A DNA stretch of 64,000 bases. It comes from Desulfobacterium sp. GTDB lineage: Bacteria > Desulfobacterota > Desulfobacteria > Desulfobacterales > Desulfobacteraceae. Positions 61,210-64,000 of the stretch are shown one piece after another (positions within the stretch are counted from its first letter, which is position 1; each line of letters starts with the position of its first letter). The translations under genes and the position numbers were made by a program. The stretch covers positions 124,001 through 188,000 of the forward strand of contig JAQYWC010000054.1 of assembly GCA_030145245.1 (NCBI GenBank). Direction: 5' to 3'. A model generated the notes under the pieces. That model was not told where the DNA came from. It saw only the letters and a program-made list of their open reading frames with translations, and made no database searches.

Positions 61210-63801
61210 ATGGAGGAGCGCTACAACCCGGAAAAAGTTGAGCCGGTATGGCAGGAGTACTGGAATCAACATCAGACATTCAAGACGGTGGAGGACAGGT
61301 CAAGAGAGAAATATTATCTGTTGGAGATGTTTCCCTATCCCTCGGGCAAGATCCATATGGGCCACGTCAGAAATTATACCATTGGCGATGTCGTTGCCCG
61401 TTATAAAAGGATGAAGGGGTTTAACGTGCTCCATCCCATGGGCTGGGACGCCTTTGGCATGCCGGCCGAGAATGCAGCCATTGACAACAATACTCATCCT
61501 GCGGCCTGGACCTATGAGAACATGCGCACCATGCGGGTCCAGCTCAAAAAAATGGGCTTCTCCTATGACTGGGACCGGGAGATCGCAACATGCCGGCCTG
61601 AATATTACAGGTGGGAGCAGTGGCTGTTTCTGAAGATGCTTGAAAAGGACATGGTCTACCGCAAGGAGTCCTATGTGAACTGGTGTGAGACCTGCCAGAC
61701 CGTCCTTGCCAACGAGCAGGTGGAGCAGGACTCATGCTGGCGGTGCGGTAAGCTGGTTCAGCAGAAAAAACTGTGGCAGTGGTTCTTTCGGATCACCGAC
61801 TTTTCCGAGGATCTTCTCGTCCACTGCGATAAGCTCCCCGGATGGCCGGACAAGGTGACCCGGATGCAGAAGAACTGGATCGGTAAGAGCCACGGTTCCG
61901 AGATCAAGTTTCGTGTCCAGGGAAGGGATGAGGAGATCGCGGTCTTTACTACCCGGCCCGACACTCTGTTTGGTTCGACCTTTATGTGTCTTGCCCCGGA
62001 GCACCCCCTTGTTGAGACCCTTTCTAAGGGTACCGAGCAGGAGGAGGCGGTTGCCGGCTTTGTTCAGAGGATTCTGAACCAGGAGCGTTCTTCGAGCGCC
62101 CTTGAGAAGTATGAGAAGGAAGGTATCTTTACCGGCGCCTGGTGTATTAATCCAGCCTCAGGCCAGCCCATGCCCGTTTATACGGCCAACTTTGCCCTGA
62201 TGGAGTACGGGACCGGTGCCGTAATGTCGGTTCCGGCCCATGATCAGCGTGATTTCGATTTTGCCAAGAAGTACGACCTTGATATCAAGGTCGTGATCCA
62301 GCCCAAGGGCGAAGCTCTTGATTCTGCATCCATGGAGGAGGCCTATACCGGCCAGGGTGTTCTGGTGGATTCCGGTGAGTTCAGCGGTACCGGAAATGTT
62401 GAGGCCATGGAGGCCATCACTGGCTGGCTCGAAAAACAGGGCATGGGGAAAACCACTGTCAGTTTCCGTCTCCGGGACTGGGGTATCTCCCGCCAGCGTT
62501 ACTGGGGGACTCCCATTCCGGTGGTTCACTGTCCCGACTGCGGTATCGTGCCTGTTTCGGACGAGCAGCTTCCGGTGACCCTGCCCGAGGATGCGGATCT
62601 CCTTGAAAACGGCGGCTCTCCACTTCCGGGCCTTGAGTCTTTTACCCGGGTTGCCTGTCCTTCCTGCGGTAGGGAGGATGCACGCCGGGAGACCGATACC
62701 ATGGATACCTTTGTAGAGTCTTCCTGGTATTTTGCAAGGTACTGCAGTCCCCGGTGCGACACGGCCATCTTCGACCCTGAAGCCGTTTCTTACTGGATGC
62801 CTGTGGATCAGTATATAGGAGGGGTTGAGCACGCTATTCTCCATCTGCTTTACTCCCGCTACTTCATGCGGGTACTCAACACCCTGGGGCTTATCGATTT
62901 TAAGGAGCCCTTTGACCGGCTTCTCACCCAGGGTATGGTATGCAAGGAAACCATGACCTGTCCCCAGGATGGATTTATCTTCCCCGAAGATGCAGAGGAG
63001 ACTGAAGGTAAGGTTGTCTGCAAGCACTGCAACAGTGATGTTGAGGTGGGCCGGGTTATCAAGATGTCCAAATCAAAGAAGAACGTCATCGATCCCAACG
63101 AACTGCTGGCAAGTTACGGTGCCGACATAACAAGGCTCTTTTGCCTGTTTGCCGCCCCGCCTGAAAAGGATCTTGAGTGGAACGACGACGGGGTTGAAGG
63201 GTGCCACCGCTTCATTAACCGGGTATGGCGAATTGTGGGGCGCTCCATGGAAGGGGCTGACGGTCTTACTCCCTATTCCGGTCCTGTTGCAGGTCTCGCA
63301 GGAGAGCCTAAGAAGTTGTACATTAAGGCTAATCAGACCATCAAAAAGGTGACAGATGACATTGAGGAGAGCTTCCATTTCAATACGGCTATCTCCGCTG
63401 TCATGGAACTTGTCAATGCCATGTACTCTGCCGATATCAGCTCTGATGAACCCCAGATGAAGGAAGTGTCCCTCTTCTGTGTCAGGAACATCGTGCTGCT
63501 TCTCTCTCCCATTGTTCCTCATTTTGCAGAAGAACTGTGGTCGATCATGGGCAACGAGCCAAGCATCGTTGATCAGTCCTGGCCTGAATACAGGGAGGAC
63601 GCCCTTGTGACCGATGAGGTGATCATCGTGGTTCAGGTTAACGGCAAGTTGCGGGCGAAGTTCACCGTTGACGCCTCTGTTTCCGATGACATCATCCGGG
63701 AGACAGCCCTTGGGGACGAACAGGTTCAGAAGCACATCAATGGCAAGCCGATTAAAAAGGTGATCGTGGTTAAGAAAAAACTCGTCAATATAGTGATCTG
63801 A
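61210..63801 (+). CDS. leuS: Leucyl-tRNA synthetase
   Basis: 863 residues, full length. The HIGH motif is [12 protein letters not shown] and the KMSKS motif KMSKSKKN. The editing domain contains [20 protein letters not shown] (threonine-rich peptide) and [17 protein letters not shown]. Zinc-binding-like cysteine pairs are seen (CETCQ, CPDCG). GGAGG lies eleven bases before ATG 61210, and a TATAAT lies at 61145-61150. lptE follows one base after its stop. Confidence 0.98.
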   Translation: MEERYNPEKVEPVWQEYWNQHQTFKTVEDRSREKYYLLEMFPYPSGKIHMGHVRNYTIGDVVARYKRMKGFNVLHPMGWDAFGMPAENAAIDNNTHPAAWTYENMRTMRVQLKKMGFSYDWDREIATCRPEYYRWEQWLFLKMLEKDMVYRKESYVNWCETCQTVLANEQVEQDSCWRCGKLVQQKKLWQWFFRITDFSEDLLVHCDKLPGWPDKVTRMQKNWIGKSHGSEIKFRVQGRDEEIAVFTTRPDTLFGSTFMCLAPEHPLVETLSKGTEQEEAVAGFVQRILNQERSSSALEKYEKEGIFTGAWCINPASGQPMPVYTANFALMEYGTGAVMSVPAHDQRDFDFAKKYDLDIKVVIQPKGEALDSASMEEAYTGQGVLVDSGEFSGTGNVEAMEAITGWLEKQGMGKTTVSFRLRDWGISRQRYWGTPIPVVHCPDCGIVPVSDEQLPVTLPEDADLLENGGSPLPGLESFTRVACPSCGREDARRETDTMDTFVESSWYFARYCSPRCDTAIFDPEAVSYWMPVDQYIGGVEHAILHLLYSRYFMRVLNTLGLIDFKEPFDRLLTQGMVCKETMTCPQDGFIFPEDAEETEGKVVCKHCNSDVEVGRVIKMSKSKKNVIDPNELLASYGADITRLFCLFAAPPEKDLEWNDDGVEGCHRFINRVWRIVGRSMEGADGLTPYSGPVAGLAGEPKKLYIKANQTIKKVTDDIEESFHFNTAISAVMELVNAMYSADISSDEPQMKEVSLFCVRNIVLLLSPIVPHFAEELWSIMGNEPSIVDQSWPEYREDALVTDEVIIVVQVNGKLRAKFTVDASVSDDIIRETALGDEQVQKHINGKPIKKVIVVKKKLVNIVI

Positions 63802-63802
63802 A

Positions 63803-64000
63803 ATGATTGAAAAACGGTTGGTTTACATCGCTGTTGTTATGTTTATCGTTGTTGCCGGCTGCGGATACAGGCTCTCCGGTGGAGGGCCTCTTCCGGGCAA
63901 TGTAACCCGGGTTGCGGTTGCTATGTTTGAGAACCGTAGCTTTGAAACCGGGGCTGAAGCGGTATTTACTTCTGCCCTTATGACGGAGCTTGTCCAGAGC
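63803..64000 (+). CDS. lptE: LPS-assembly lipoprotein LptE, truncated by window end
   Basis: The first 66 residues are visible. A lipoprotein signal (LVYIAVVMFIVVAGCGYRLS) has the lipobox VAGC at the expected place. The following CGYRLSGGGPLPGNVTRVAV and FENRSFETGAEAVFTSALM match LptE, which plugs LptD in the outer membrane. LptE after leuS is a common arrangement. The gene continues beyond the window. Confidence 0.85.
   Translation, partial: MIEKRLVYIAVVMFIVVAGCGYRLSGGGPLPGNVTRVAVAMFENRSFETGAEAVFTSALMTELVQS

Overview
The window looks like chromosomal DNA of a Desulfobacterales-type sulfate reducer (former Deltaproteobacteria). GC content is intermediate. Supporting signs are a rubredoxin with a CX4C first metal loop, a tRNA-Sec gene (selC), two sigma-54 activators with recognisable -24/-12 promoters, a PEP-CTERM-type surface protein, a NodI/NodJ-like ABC-2 pair behind a cobalamin riboswitch, and the RNase G-yajC-secDF and leuS-lptE layouts. 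The genus is inferred; no rRNA is present.

Layout. 1-2.6 kb is a decayed zone: a secreted protein with an in-frame TAA, a Fic-family remnant with a central deletion, an intact rubredoxin, and a small gene tail. 2.7-9.9 kb holds an EamA transporter, a zinc-ribbon protein, a BASS-type permease plus CoA-disulfide/persulfide-reductase-like operon divergent from a PAS/sigma-54 activator, and small unknown proteins. 9.9-14.1 kb is one large SNF2 helicase. 14.1-16.2 kb is a cobalamin riboswitch with terminator leading into an ABC-2 exporter. 16.2-22 kb has an SDR enzyme, a GAF/sigma-54 activator, a small secreted triple-repeat protein with an excellent sigma-54 promoter, and cyclase, DUF74 and DUF2059 genes. 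22.1-31 kb has the DUF3999/DUF2339 pair, an AraC regulator, a cupin, a polysaccharide deacetylase lacking a normal start codon, a gene split by an amber codon, a carbonic anhydrase and a membrane-bound hydrolase.

31-35.8 kb is AT-rich and looks like the eroded end of an island inserted at selC. It contains a sigma-54-driven PEP-CTERM-like gene, a broken IS3-family element, a multi-TM sensor-like protein flanked by inverted dispersed repeats, and a frameshifted integrase next to selC.

36-64 kb is housekeeping DNA. The + strand carries a structured RNA candidate, then peptidase T-like, larC, pgpA, recA, alaS and two YejB/YejE-type permeases with a tiny coupled ORF between them. A 41-bp tandem repeat cluster follows. 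The - strand carries a ParB-like protein, an ABC-F ATPase, a methyltransferase, a radical SAM enzyme with an Mth938-like partner, a VWA/OmpA lipoprotein, and the run rng - LysM-like - yajC - secD - secF - cpoB - dprA - topA. The + strand then ends with leuS and a truncated lptE.

The most interesting material is regulatory: three sigma-54 promoter candidates (two beside an activator gene), three palindromes at 11-bp spacing, the B12 riboswitch on an exporter, and an unassigned three-way-junction RNA. Several genes also show precise, readable damage. No CRISPR array, prophage or complete defence system was seen.
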